Source: Chitinophagaceae bacterium UBA1931 (GTDB lineage Bacteria > Bacteroidota > Bacteroidia > Chitinophagales > Chitinophagaceae). From it: a stretch of 64,000 bases of DNA. The number at the start of each line of letters is the position of its first letter. The first letter of the stretch is position 1. Shown here one piece after another: positions 37,273-45,566 of this stretch. Under the pieces are notes generated by a model. That model was not told where the DNA came from, searched no databases, and saw nothing but the letters and a program-made list of their open reading frames with translations. Position numbers and translations under genes: made by a program. Location of the stretch: assembly GCA_002337125.1 (NCBI GenBank), contig DDFJ01000004.1, positions 2,824,134 through 2,888,133 of the forward strand, read 5' to 3'.

Positions 37273-39252
37273 TTACGCATCAATTTTTGCATACTTGGCG
37301 TGGGTTTCAATGAACTCCCTCCTTGGTGCAACCTCATCACCCATCAGCATACTGAACACGCTGTCGGCTTCGGCAGCACTTTCAATGGTTACCTGTTTCA
37401 GTGAACGAGTAGCCGGGTTCATGGTTGTATCCCATAGCTGATCGGCATTCATTTCACCTAAACCTTTGTAACGCTGAACACCAACACTGTCTTCTTTCCC
37501 TGCACCAAATTTTGTTACCAAAGCTTTGCGTTGTTCTTCGGTCCATGCATAAGACTGGTCTTTACCTTTTTTAACAAGATAAAGTGGCGGCTGGGCTATA
37601 TAAACATAACCTTGCTCAACCAGCTCTTTCATATAACGGAAGAAGAAAGTAAGAATCAATGTAGCAATGTGACTTCCGTCCACATCAGCATCGGTCATGA
37701 TTATGATTTTGTGGTAACGGAGCTTACTGATGTCAAGTGCTTTAGGATCTTCAGGAGTACCAACTTTTACACCAAGTGCTGTAAACATGTTCCTGATTTC
37801 CTCGTTATCATAAATCTTATGCTCCATTGCTTTTTCCACGTTCAGGATTTTACCACGAAGCGGAAGAATAGCCTGGAAGCTGCGGTCACGACCTTGCTTG
37901 GCTGTACCACCTGCAGAGTCACCCTCAACCAGGTACATTTCACAACGTTCAGGATCACGATCAGAGCAATCGGCCAGTTTACCCGGTAAGCCGCCACCAC
38001 TTAATACTGTTTTACGTTGTACAAGCTCACGTGCTTTACGTGCAGCTGCACGTGCCTGTGCAGCAAGAATAATTTTCTGCACAACATTTTTGGCATCTTT
38101 CGGATTTTCTTCAAGATATGCTTCCAATGTGCGGCCAACAGTACTTTCAACAATACCAGCCACCTCGCTGTTACCAAGTTTTGTTTTGGTTTGTCCTTCA
38201 AACTGCGGTTCAGGAACTTTTACTGAAACAATTGAAGTTAAACCTTCACGGAAATCATCTCCTTCCACATCAACCTTGGCTTTTTCAAACAAGCCTTCTT
38301 TCTTTCCGTAAGAAGTAAACACCCTTGTAATTGCACGGCGGAAACCGGTTACATGTGTACCCCCTTCAATTGTATTAATATTATTTACGTAAGAAAAGAT
38401 GTGTTCGTTATAAGAATCGTTATACACCATTGCCACTTCAACTGCCACATTGGTTTCTTCATCACGGCCTTCCATGAAAATTACATTCGGAAGAAGCGGA
38501 TTACGTTTTCCGTTTTTATCAATCAACTCAACAAACTCAACAATACCACCTTCGCTGTAAAAAGTTTTCGTATAAGTTTCGCCTGTTTCTTCAACCGTCT
38601 CTCTCAAATCATTCAATGTAATACGGATGCCTTTGTTCAGGAACGACAATTCACGAAGACGGGTTTCTAAAATTTCTTTTTTATAAACCTGAACGGTAAA
38701 TATTGTTGTATCGGGCCAGAAATGTACAGTTGTTCCGGTTTCCTCGCTTGTACCAATTTCACGAACTGCATATTGTGGAATACCGATATGATACTCCTGC
38801 TCAAACACTTTTCCATCACGCTGAACGGTTACATGCAGCTTGGTTGAAAGTGCGTTTACGCAACTTACACCCACACCGTGCAAACCACCAGATACTTTAT
38901 AGGAACCTTTATCAAATTTACCACCGGCATGAAGCACGGTCATTACAACTTCCAGTGCCGAACGCTTTTCTTTGGTATGCATGGCAGTAGGAATACCACG
39001 GCCATCATCCTTTACACTGATGCTGTTATCTTCATGAATGGTTACAATGATGTTTTTGCAATAGCCTGCAAGTGCTTCGTCAATTGAGTTATCAACTACT
39101 TCATAAACGAGGTGATGTAAACCTTTTTCACTGATATCGCCTATATACATGGCGGGACGTTTACGCACCGCTTCTAAACCTTCTAAAACCTGGATACTAT
39201 CGGCGCCATAACCACCGGCCGGCGCTGTTGTTTCCTGCAATTCTGTACTCAT
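37273..39252 (-). CDS. gyrB: DNA gyrase subunit B
   Basis: The ATPase subunit of DNA gyrase, 659 residues from ATG 39252; a longer frame begins at 39309 but overlaps the promoter. The GHKL ATPase begins with IQVLEGLEAVRKRPAMYIG; the lid motif GGLHGVGVSCVNALS follows; the TOPRIM domain has EGDSAGG and DADVDGSHI; the C-terminus has QRYKGLGEMNADQLWDTTMNP. The short length, without the proteobacterial insert, is normal for Bacteroidota. ParE is a possible alternative, but the KGLGEMNADQLWDTTMNP ending is gyrase-like. Confidence 0.95.
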   Translation of the reverse strand: MSTELQETTAPAGGYGADSIQVLEGLEAVRKRPAMYIGDISEKGLHHLVYEVVDNSIDEALAGYCKNIIVTIHEDNSISVKDDGRGIPTAMHTKEKRSALEVVMTVLHAGGKFDKGSYKVSGGLHGVGVSCVNALSTKLHVTVQRDGKVFEQEYHIGIPQYAVREIGTSEETGTTVHFWPDTTIFTVQVYKKEILETRLRELSFLNKGIRITLNDLRETVEETGETYTKTFYSEGGIVEFVELIDKNGKRNPLLPNVIFMEGRDEETNVAVEVAMVYNDSYNEHIFSYVNNINTIEGGTHVTGFRRAITRVFTSYGKKEGLFEKAKVDVEGDDFREGLTSIVSVKVPEPQFEGQTKTKLGNSEVAGIVESTVGRTLEAYLEENPKDAKNVVQKIILAAQARAAARKARELVQRKTVLSGGGLPGKLADCSDRDPERCEMYLVEGDSAGGTAKQGRDRSFQAILPLRGKILNVEKAMEHKIYDNEEIRNMFTALGVKVGTPEDPKALDISKLRYHKIIIMTDADVDGSHIATLILTFFFRYMKELVEQGYVYIAQPPLYLVKKGKDQSYAWTEEQRKALVTKFGAGKEDSVGVQRYKGLGEMNADQLWDTTMNPATRSLKQVTIESAAEADSVFSMLMGDEVAPRREFIETHAKYAKIDA

Positions 39253-39298
39253 AAAATGCTTCTCAAGAACCTGTTTTTGTGGAGAAAATATATTCGGA

Positions 39299-39306
39299 CA
39301 AATGTA
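39299..39306 (-). promoter_or_regulatory. -7 promoter element TACATTTG before gyrB
   Basis: Reads TACATTTG on the minus strand, a perfect TAnnTTTG, 46 bases before the gyrB ATG. Leader of about 40 bases. Confidence 0.45.
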
Positions 39307-39456
39307 CAAAAAAGGGTTGGGTTGAGACGTTTTTACAGACTGTTTTTACCCCAAATAATTCACAAAAAGAGGAAAGGGCAGGAGATAGATATTAACTGTA
39401 AAAATTGCCCTCAAAATTTTGCTGCGAGAATATGACTGAACTCTTGCAAACTACTG

Positions 39457-39487
39457 TTGAAACACCGGTTTTTTGAGAGTAAATTTG
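39457..39487 (+). promoter_or_regulatory. Promoter of the AraC-family gene (-33 and -7)
   Basis: TTG at 39457-39459 and TAAATTTG at 39480-39487 have a 20-base spacing, as expected for the Bacteroidota -33/-7 pair. The element ends seven bases before the ATG at 39495, so the transcript should be leaderless or nearly so. The element is part of AAATTTGCAGCT, a 12-mer found again before the TonB receptor gene. Confidence 0.5.
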
Positions 39488-39494
39488 CAGCTTC

Positions 39495-40430
39495 ATGCCG
39501 CAACTGAACGATATATTAACACTGTCGCACAATCATCCACTCATGACGCATGAACTGGAGCTGGTGTATGAAAGGGAAAAGGAAATTCCCGGTTCGGTGC
39601 AGTACAGCATTCAGCGGTACAGGTTACAGCAGAAGCTTAACATGGAAGATGTGGGTATGCTGGCTTATAACTACCAGCCCCGTCAGTCAAAAGATAACAG
39701 TATTGAACTGCGGTTCTGTATTTCAGGGAACAAATACTGCACATTTGATGGCTGCACAAATGGCATCTGCAAAAAAATGTCGGCAGAGTGCAGGGAACCC
39801 ATCACTACATTTGATGTATTCAGCTTCCGCTATTCTTCCACTTACCTGAAACAGTTTGTAAAAGGAAAAACTGTACAGACAAAAAGCGACCAGTTACTTT
39901 CATTCCAGCAAAAAGAATCGTTTTATACTGTTGTAAATCTCTGCAATCGCACAAAATCTGTTCTTGAAAATCTTTTGCGGAACGATTACAACGATACACT
40001 TGAAAATATTTTCATCAACAGCCAGTTGCAGACATTATTGCTGTTTGGACTTGAATGTTTGGTTGATGATAAACAGGAAGAAGTGTTTGCCTGTAAGTTT
40101 CTTTCCAATGAAGCCGACAGGGATAAAATTATGCAGGCAAGAGAAATCTTACTGCAGCGCATCGGCGATCCCATCACCATCAAAGAACTCAGCAGGAAAG
40201 TTGGCACCAATGAATGTTACCTGAAAAAAGGTTTCAAAGAAATGTTTGGTACAACTGTATTTGATTTTTACCAGGGCCAGCGTATGGAACACGCCAAATA
40301 TCTTTTGTATGAAAAAGGATTGAGTGTTACTGAAGTAAGCGCTATTCTTGGTTACTCATCCATCTCCCATTTTTCAACTGCATTTAAAAAACATACAGGG
40401 TTAAAACCTTGTGAACTGTTATTCCGTTAA
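39495..40430 (+). CDS. AraC family transcriptional regulator
   Basis: A 311-residue regulator with an N-terminal effector region (about 1-205, containing a cysteine cluster in KYCTFDGCTNGICKKMSAEC) and a C-terminal AraC DNA-binding domain with two helix-turn-helix units (about 215-311: ITIKELSRKVGTNECYLKKGFKEMFG and VTEVSAILGYSSISHFSTAFKKH). It resembles the PchR group that controls siderophore uptake; the siderophore-type TonB receptor directly downstream on the same strand supports this. The four cysteines in the effector part are a likely iron, heme or redox sensing site, but that is inference. Confidence 0.88.
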   Translation: MPQLNDILTLSHNHPLMTHELELVYEREKEIPGSVQYSIQRYRLQQKLNMEDVGMLAYNYQPRQSKDNSIELRFCISGNKYCTFDGCTNGICKKMSAECREPITTFDVFSFRYSSTYLKQFVKGKTVQTKSDQLLSFQQKESFYTVVNLCNRTKSVLENLLRNDYNDTLENIFINSQLQTLLLFGLECLVDDKQEEVFACKFLSNEADRDKIMQAREILLQRIGDPITIKELSRKVGTNECYLKKGFKEMFGTTVFDFYQGQRMEHAKYLLYEKGLSVTEVSAILGYSSISHFSTAFKKHTGLKPCELLFR

Positions 40431-40447
40431 ACAGTTTTCCCGATTCT

Positions 40448-40476
40448 GTAAATCGTATTTTCTTTTTCCGTAAATC
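40448..40476 (+). promoter_or_regulatory. Candidate AraC-family binding sites upstream of TonB receptor
   Basis: GTAAATC occurs at 40448-40454 and 40470-40476, a direct repeat spaced 22 bases start to start, about two helical turns, as AraC-type regulators favour. Both copies are followed by T-rich sequence. The neighbouring AraC gene is the natural candidate. Confidence 0.4.
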
Positions 40477-40497
40477 ATTTTTTTATTGCTGATAGAA

Positions 40498-40522
40498 ATT
40501 TGCAGCTGAAAAAACTGCAAAT
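40498..40522. promoter_or_regulatory. Inverted repeat abutting the TonB receptor start codon
   Basis: ATTTGCAG (40498-40505) and CTGCAAAT (40515-40522) form a perfect 8-base inverted repeat with a 9-base spacer, ending at the base before the ATG at 40523. It could be an operator or a translational control hairpin. Confidence 0.4.
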
Positions 40523-42952
40523 ATGAACCGTGTTATTATTACGTCAATTATCATTTTACATACACTAACCTTATCAGCCCAAAATTTATCTGAACAAAAA
40601 ACAGCTGCGGCAACCAATCAGTCATTGCCTGATCTTGCAACGATCTTAAAAGGAGTTGTACACACAAGCGATGGCAAGCCTGCTGCTAATGTAAATGTGA
40701 TTTTGAAAGACAGCAAATTTGCCACCACCACTAACGAATTGGGTGAATACTATTTCTATAATCTTCCTGAAGGTAAATACACAATCATTGTTTCATTTAC
40801 AGGATTAAAAACAGTGCAAAGCGAATTTGAACTGAAAAAAGGCGATGTGAAAGTGTATGATTTTACACTTTACGAAAACCAGCATCAGCTGGAAGAAATT
40901 GTTATCAAGGCTTTCAATAATATCAATACAAAAGCTGTAGCTGTTGGTAAAATGAATATCAAGCCAATGGATTTACCACAGGCAATTGCTTCGGTAAACG
41001 AAACCGTTATCAAAGAACAGCAAGCACAGCGGTTGAGTGATGTGGTGAAGAATGTAAATGGTGTTTATCTCGGCACAGCAAGAGCAAGCACACAGGAAAG
41101 TTTTTATGCAAGAGGTTACAGTTTTTCATCAACCAACATGTTTAAAAACGGTTCAAGAGTAAACTCAGGTGTAATGCCCGAAGTAAGTTCGCTTGAAACA
41201 GTTGAAATATTAAAAGGAGGTGCTGCTGTTTTATATGGCAATGTATCACCTGGTGGCGTATTGAATATGGTTACCAAAAAACCAAAATTCATTTTTGGTG
41301 GTGAAGTGAGCATGCGTGCAGGTAGTTTTGATTTGTGGAAACCAACCATTGATATTTACGGCCCTATCAATAAAAAAATTGCTTACCGTGCTAACGGAAC
41401 GTTTGAATCGGCTAACAGTTATCGTGACCAGGTTTCATCAACCCGTTATTACATCAATCCATCATTCCTGTTTAAGCTGGGAAATAAAACGGAATTGATT
41501 GTGGAGGGAGATTATCTCAAACATGATTTCACGCCTGACTTTGGAATTGGCTCATTAGATAATACAAAGATTCCTGATGTGCCTCGTTCAAGGTTTATGG
41601 GTACATCATGGCAATATAATATTACACAGCAATCAACAGCTTCTGCAACAGTAAAACATGTGTTTAATAATAACTGGCAACTGAATAGTGTTGTTTCTTA
41701 TCAAAACTTTGATCGTGATTATTATGCTGTTGAACGCATTCAGGCAAAAGCAAACGGCGATTGGGGAAGACCACTTGGCCGCATTGATACAAAAGAACAA
41801 TATTATACTGCACAGGTAAACCTGAACGGTAAATTCAGTACAGGTAATATTGAACACAACCTGCTGGCTGGTGCAGATGCTGATCATTATCTTACTGAAA
41901 CATACAACTATGATATACAGGGAAAAATTTACGACAGTATTAATATTCTGAATCCTTCAAAATTTGTACAACGTACAGATATACCTGTTGCAAAGAAAAT
42001 CACTTTTGTTGAAACACCTGTAAACAGGGTGGGAGTATATGTTCAGGATCTCATCAGCATTACATCGAAAATAAAATTGCTGGCAGGTGTACGCTGGTCG
42101 ATGCAGGAAACGTTGTCTTCAACTACAACTTACCTGCAGAAAGATTCAATTGTTAAAGGTAAAATTCAGAGCGACAATGCTTTTTCTCCAAGGGTTGGAT
42201 TGCTTTACAAGGTAAAGCCTAACATTTCTTTATTTGCCAGCTATTCCAACTCCTTTGCAATTAATACCGGTCTTGATGTGTATAATAATGTATTGCCTCC
42301 TTCAATTATTGATCAGTTTGAAGTTGGCGTAAAGAATATATTCCTGAAAGGAAAACTTACAGTGAATGTAACAGCATATAAAATCATCAACAGTAACCTT
42401 GCACAAACTGCACAATTCGATAAAGACGGGAATCCAAACAGTAACAGTAACCTGAAAGAATTATCAGGACAAACAACAAGCAATGGTGTTGAGCTTGATA
42501 TTACATCAAACCCTGTAAAGGGATTTACTGTAATGGCTGGTTACAGTTATAATGATATGCGTTACACACGCACACCTGATAAGCCGGGAAGTTATATTGA
42601 AGGCGACCGCTTGGTGAATACTCCTGCACATACTGCAAATGCAATTGCATTTTATACTATTAGCAAAGGAAGTTTAACCGGTTTGAAATTCGGCGCAGGT
42701 GTTTTTTATGTAGGCAAACGTTTTGGTGGATGGAACAATACAATCGGTCAAACACAGAATTATTCACGTATGATTCCTGTGAGTGCATTTACAACAGTTG
42801 ATTTTAGTGCAGGATATAACTGGAAGAAGTTTTCATTACTTGCAAAAGTCTCCAACCTTACAAATGTGCTTAACTATTATGTTCATGAGAATTATAGTAT
42901 CAATCCAATACCACCAAGAAGTTTAGTAGCAACATTGTCATACAGGTTTTAA
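40523..42952 (+). CDS. TonB-dependent siderophore receptor
   Basis: An 809-residue outer-membrane receptor. Signal peptide at 1-19 (LSAQ), a carboxypeptidase-regulatory-like beta sandwich at about 40-115 (GVVHTSDGKPAANVNVILKD), a plug domain at about 135-240 (DVVKNVNGVYLGTAR, VEILKGGAAVLYGNVSPGGVLNMVTKKP) and a 22-strand barrel ending in VATLSYRF. The plug sequence is that of the FhuA/FpvA-like siderophore receptor group. The AraC regulator upstream supports iron-siderophore uptake; the ligand cannot be inferred. Confidence 0.93.
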   Translation: MNRVIITSIIILHTLTLSAQNLSEQKTAAATNQSLPDLATILKGVVHTSDGKPAANVNVILKDSKFATTTNELGEYYFYNLPEGKYTIIVSFTGLKTVQSEFELKKGDVKVYDFTLYENQHQLEEIVIKAFNNINTKAVAVGKMNIKPMDLPQAIASVNETVIKEQQAQRLSDVVKNVNGVYLGTARASTQESFYARGYSFSSTNMFKNGSRVNSGVMPEVSSLETVEILKGGAAVLYGNVSPGGVLNMVTKKPKFIFGGEVSMRAGSFDLWKPTIDIYGPINKKIAYRANGTFESANSYRDQVSSTRYYINPSFLFKLGNKTELIVEGDYLKHDFTPDFGIGSLDNTKIPDVPRSRFMGTSWQYNITQQSTASATVKHVFNNNWQLNSVVSYQNFDRDYYAVERIQAKANGDWGRPLGRIDTKEQYYTAQVNLNGKFSTGNIEHNLLAGADADHYLTETYNYDIQGKIYDSINILNPSKFVQRTDIPVAKKITFVETPVNRVGVYVQDLISITSKIKLLAGVRWSMQETLSSTTTYLQKDSIVKGKIQSDNAFSPRVGLLYKVKPNISLFASYSNSFAINTGLDVYNNVLPPSIIDQFEVGVKNIFLKGKLTVNVTAYKIINSNLAQTAQFDKDGNPNSNSNLKELSGQTTSNGVELDITSNPVKGFTVMAGYSYNDMRYTRTPDKPGSYIEGDRLVNTPAHTANAIAFYTISKGSLTGLKFGAGVFYVGKRFGGWNNTIGQTQNYSRMIPVSAFTTVDFSAGYNWKKFSLLAKVSNLTNVLNYYVHENYSINPIPPRSLVATLSYRF

Positions 42953-42965
42953 AAAGTGTTAGAAT

Positions 42966-43000
42966 AAAAAAAGGCGGTTGAAATTTCAACCGCCTTTTTT
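42966..43000. terminator. Bidirectional intrinsic terminator
   Basis: AAAGGCGGTTGAAA pairs with TTTCAACCGCCTTT with almost no loop in between (42970-42997), A-run before and T-run after. It separates the TonB receptor gene from a converging lipoprotein gene. Confidence 0.88.
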
Positions 43001-43042
43001 TATTGATGTTTTATATTTTGATAGAAATCCGTTTGTTATTTT

Positions 43043-43735
43043 TCAGAGTTCGGCAGAAAATTGTTTTATAAAAGAAGTTGTCATTTCCTTATTGGTTGCG
43101 TTGTATTGAATTAAATAATCTGAAATAGCAACTTTCCATCGTTGAAATAATTTCCAGTTTTGGTTATGATCTTTATTTTTTATTGTGATCGTTCCGCTTT
43201 TGATCACATTTCCAGCTTCTTTTACTTTGTATGAAACAACTAAGTCGGCCCGTTCTGGTTGTATATATGCTTTTGACCAGCTGATTGCGTAGAGCAGTAA
43301 AAAGATAACATCTTCTTTATACACCATCGAAAAGGTTGTTGGTGCATGCTCTACAGTTAACTCTAAATTTCGCCCATTCAGTTTTTGAAAAAGTTCTTTG
43401 CCGGCAACCGAATTAATGTTGTTGGTAAAGTTGGCAACAGCAATAGCCGGATTCAGGGAAGATGTAAACCTGTGGTTATATTTCCAATAAACAATCAGCG
43501 GTAAAAATTTGTCAGTCTTTTTTACTGTTGTTGAAATAAGATTGCTGTTTGTGTTGTAGCCTGAAACAATTTCAATATCAGCAGTTTTTTTCCTTGCTGG
43601 TTTGGGCAACTGGTTACCATATTGCTCAGCAATAAAGCTGTCAATTTTTTTAGGCGTTATGCAGCTGTAAAAAATAAAGGAGATAAAACAAAGCGAAATA
43701 AGATAGCGTTTGTCAGCAGTCAGAAGTTTTTTCAT
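43043..43735 (-). CDS. Lipoprotein of unknown function
   Basis: A 230-residue protein from ATG 43735 (a second ATG lies four codons upstream). The signal KKLLTADKRYLISLCFISF ends in a lipobox-like FYSC, so it is probably an outer-membrane lipoprotein. The mature part is mixed alpha/beta with no motif I recognise. It is the last gene on the minus strand after hemL, 45 bases away, and may be cotranscribed with the heme genes, but nothing links it to heme chemistry. Confidence 0.65.
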   Translation of the reverse strand: MKKLLTADKRYLISLCFISFIFYSCITPKKIDSFIAEQYGNQLPKPARKKTADIEIVSGYNTNSNLISTTVKKTDKFLPLIVYWKYNHRFTSSLNPAIAVANFTNNINSVAGKELFQKLNGRNLELTVEHAPTTFSMVYKEDVIFLLLYAISWSKAYIQPERADLVVSYKVKEAGNVIKSGTITIKNKDHNQNWKLFQRWKVAISDYLIQYNATNKEMTTSFIKQFSAEL

Positions 43736-43792
43736 AAAGCCGTGCATTTAAATGGTTGCATTAGCAAAACAAGTGCACGGCAAATGTAAACA

Positions 43793-45079
43793 TCATTTTA
43801 TTTCCTGCAGGCTTTCTTTTGTTGCAAGAATTGTTTTATCTAAATCTTCTTTTGTTAATGCATTGTTGAGGAACCAGCTTTCAAATGCAGATGGTGGCAA
43901 ATACACGCCACGTTTCAGCATTGCATGAAAATAGTTTTTAAACAGGTCGTTATTGGCTGATGCTGCTGTTTCAAAATCAACTACAGGATGATCGCTGAAA
44001 TGCACACTGATCATTGAGCCAAACTGGTTAATAGTATATGGCTGTCCCCATGCTTTGAGAACATCGTTTAATCCATCTCTCAGGTAAATAGTTTTTTCTT
44101 CCAGTTGCTGGTAGATAGATGGATTGTTTTTTAATTCAGAAAGCAATGTATAACCAGCAATCATTGCAATGGGGTTGCCGCTTAATGTGCCTGCCTGGTA
44201 AACATTTCCAAGCGGAGCAATGTGCTGCATAATTTCTTTTTTACCACCAAAAGCACCCACCGGCATACCGCCGCCAATGACTTTTCCGTAAGTAACAAGA
44301 TCGGCTTTGATGTTTAATTTTTCCTGTGCACCACCGGGAGCTAAACGAAAACCTGTCATCACTTCATCAAAGATGAATACAATACCTTCTTCATCGCAGA
44401 GCTTTCTTAATCCTTCATGAAAACCGGGCTGAGGTAAAATGCAACCCATGTTTCCGGCAATGGGTTCAACAATAATTGCAGCTATTTCATTTTTATTTTC
44501 AGCCGCTAATTTTTGAACTGCTTCAAGATCGTTGTATGCCGCTGTTAACGTATCATTTGAAACGCCTGCAGTAACACCGGGAACTGTTTGTATATTAAAC
44601 GTAGCCACACCACTTCCTGCTTTTACCAAAAACGAATCGGCATGACCATGATAGTTTCCTTCAAACTTGATGATTTTATTTCTTCCCGTATAACCTCTTG
44701 CCAAACGGATTGCACTCATGCAGGCTTCAGTACCGCTACTCACCATACGAATGAGATCAACATTCGGCACCATGCTGATGATCAGTTCAGCCATTTCAAT
44801 TTCAAGTTCTGTTGGTGCGCCAAACGAAGTTGAATCAAGTGCTTTTTCCTGAATGGCTTTTACAACAGGTTCGTATGCATGACCAAGAATCATTGGTCCC
44901 CACGATGCAATGTAATCGATGAATTGATTGCCATCAGCATCATACATGTAAGCACCTTTTGCACTTTTCATAAACAAGGGCGTACCACCTACACTTTTAA
45001 ATGCACGTACAGGAGAGTTTACGCCGCCGGGAATTGATTGCTGAGCACGTTCGAATAGTTGTTTGCTTTTTTCGTACAT
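43793..45079 (-). CDS. hemL: Glutamate-1-semialdehyde 2,1-aminomutase
   Basis: HemL turns glutamate-1-semialdehyde into 5-aminolevulinate, the second step of the C5 heme route. The 428-residue protein has the class III aminotransferase fold with PLP lysine K266 in LVTYGKVIGGGMPVGAF, aspartate D238 in FIFDEVMTGFR and the SSGTEACMSAIRLARG phosphate site. It is the distal heme gene on the minus strand; between it and hemB lies the inverted-repeat cassette with the four-helix-bundle gene, whose end is 5 bases from the hemL ATG. Confidence 0.96.
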   Translation of the reverse strand: MYEKSKQLFERAQQSIPGGVNSPVRAFKSVGGTPLFMKSAKGAYMYDADGNQFIDYIASWGPMILGHAYEPVVKAIQEKALDSTSFGAPTELEIEMAELIISMVPNVDLIRMVSSGTEACMSAIRLARGYTGRNKIIKFEGNYHGHADSFLVKAGSGVATFNIQTVPGVTAGVSNDTLTAAYNDLEAVQKLAAENKNEIAAIIVEPIAGNMGCILPQPGFHEGLRKLCDEEGIVFIFDEVMTGFRLAPGGAQEKLNIKADLVTYGKVIGGGMPVGAFGGKKEIMQHIAPLGNVYQAGTLSGNPIAMIAGYTLLSELKNNPSIYQQLEEKTIYLRDGLNDVLKAWGQPYTINQFGSMISVHFSDHPVVDFETAASANNDLFKNYFHAMLKRGVYLPPSAFESWFLNNALTKEDLDKTILATKESLQEIK

Positions 45080-45083
45080 AGTT

Positions 45084-45112
45084 GTGAATGGTCAATGGTG
45101 AATGGTCAATGG
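45084..45112 (+). repeat. Heptad inverted-repeat arm (hemL side)
   Basis: Four exact 7-base units in a row, alternating GTGAATG and GTCAATG (GTSAATG x4), plus one base. The stop codon of the four-helix-bundle gene lies inside this arm. Inverted partner at 45530-45558. Confidence 0.8.
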
Positions 45113-45471
45113 GATGCTTTCGATTCAAGCAGACCGCTTAATAGTTTAAAACATTTAATCATTGATTCACCAAGTTTAGTTAAATCGTAATTACTTAAGT
45201 ATTTAATATCTTTTGCAACATCTAATGCTGCGTCAATTTCAATAACAGATCCTCTGGCTATTTCATAATATCTCTTTCTCTCTGTCTCAGATTTTCTGGA
45301 AGATCCTTCAGCAATATTCAGATGAAACGATAGTGCTGCTCTTCTGATTTGTGAGATCATTCCGAATTTTTCATCGGCTGGAAATGCTTTTGTTAATTTA
45401 TAACACTCAAGTGTAAAAGTTTTTGAAAAGGTATAAATAACCAGCTTCTGATGGTTTAAGGTTAGAAACAT
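45106..45471 (-). CDS. Four-helix-bundle protein (23S rRNA intervening-sequence type)
   Basis: A 121-residue protein of the S23/four-helix-bundle family (TIGR02436 type): an N-terminal start MFLTLNHQKLVIYTFSK, then EKFGMISQIRRAALSFHLNIAEGSSRKSETERKRYYEIARGS, the family core, and two more helices. ATG 45471 gives the family length; the frame is open 22 codons further into the repeat. Homologues were first seen as open frames in intervening sequences of Leptospira 23S rRNA and form pentamers. Here it stands inside a heme operon in the transcribed direction, bracketed by heptad inverted repeats. Its cellular role is unknown. Confidence 0.9.
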   Translation of the reverse strand: MFLTLNHQKLVIYTFSKTFTLECYKLTKAFPADEKFGMISQIRRAALSFHLNIAEGSSRKSETERKRYYEIARGSVIEIDAALDVAKDIKYLSNYDLTKLGESMIKCFKLLSGLLESKASH

Positions 45472-45529
45472 AATGAATGATTTAAAGGTGAAGGCAAAAC
45501 TTACTGTTACAAAGTAGCAATTAAGCTGG

Positions 45530-45558
45530 TCATTCACAATTCATCATTGACCATTCAC
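45530..45558 (-). repeat. Heptad inverted-repeat arm (hemB side)
   Basis: On the minus strand it begins GTGAATGGTCAATG and continues with two degenerate units. It matches the arm at 45084-45112 in 25 of 29 bases and ends 8 bases from the hemB stop. Confidence 0.8.
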
Positions 45559-45566
45559 GATATTTC

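Larger units (their letters stand above)
45084..45558. mobile_element. Inverted-repeat cassette carrying a four-helix-bundle gene in the heme operon
   Basis: Two 29-base arms (45084-45112 and 45530-45558) are inverted copies matching at 25 of 29 positions, with the outer 14 identical. Between them is one gene, for a 23S rRNA intervening-sequence-type protein. The arms start 5 bases from hemL and end 8 bases from the hemB stop, so the unit fills the gap between two heme genes. Ends read T-T-GTGAAT on one side and T-C-GTGAAT on the other, as do those of the empty unit at 48890-48962. No target duplication or transposase is visible. Confidence 0.45.

Noticed and set aside
45472..45537. Extended N-terminus of the four-helix-bundle protein
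   Set aside because: It runs into the inverted repeat and adds residues not seen in the family; the length from ATG 45471 is normal.
45084..45558. CRISPR-like or IS element interpretation of the repeats
   Set aside because: There is no series of spacers and no transposase gene; two inverted arms around one small gene do not make a CRISPR array or a classical insertion sequence.
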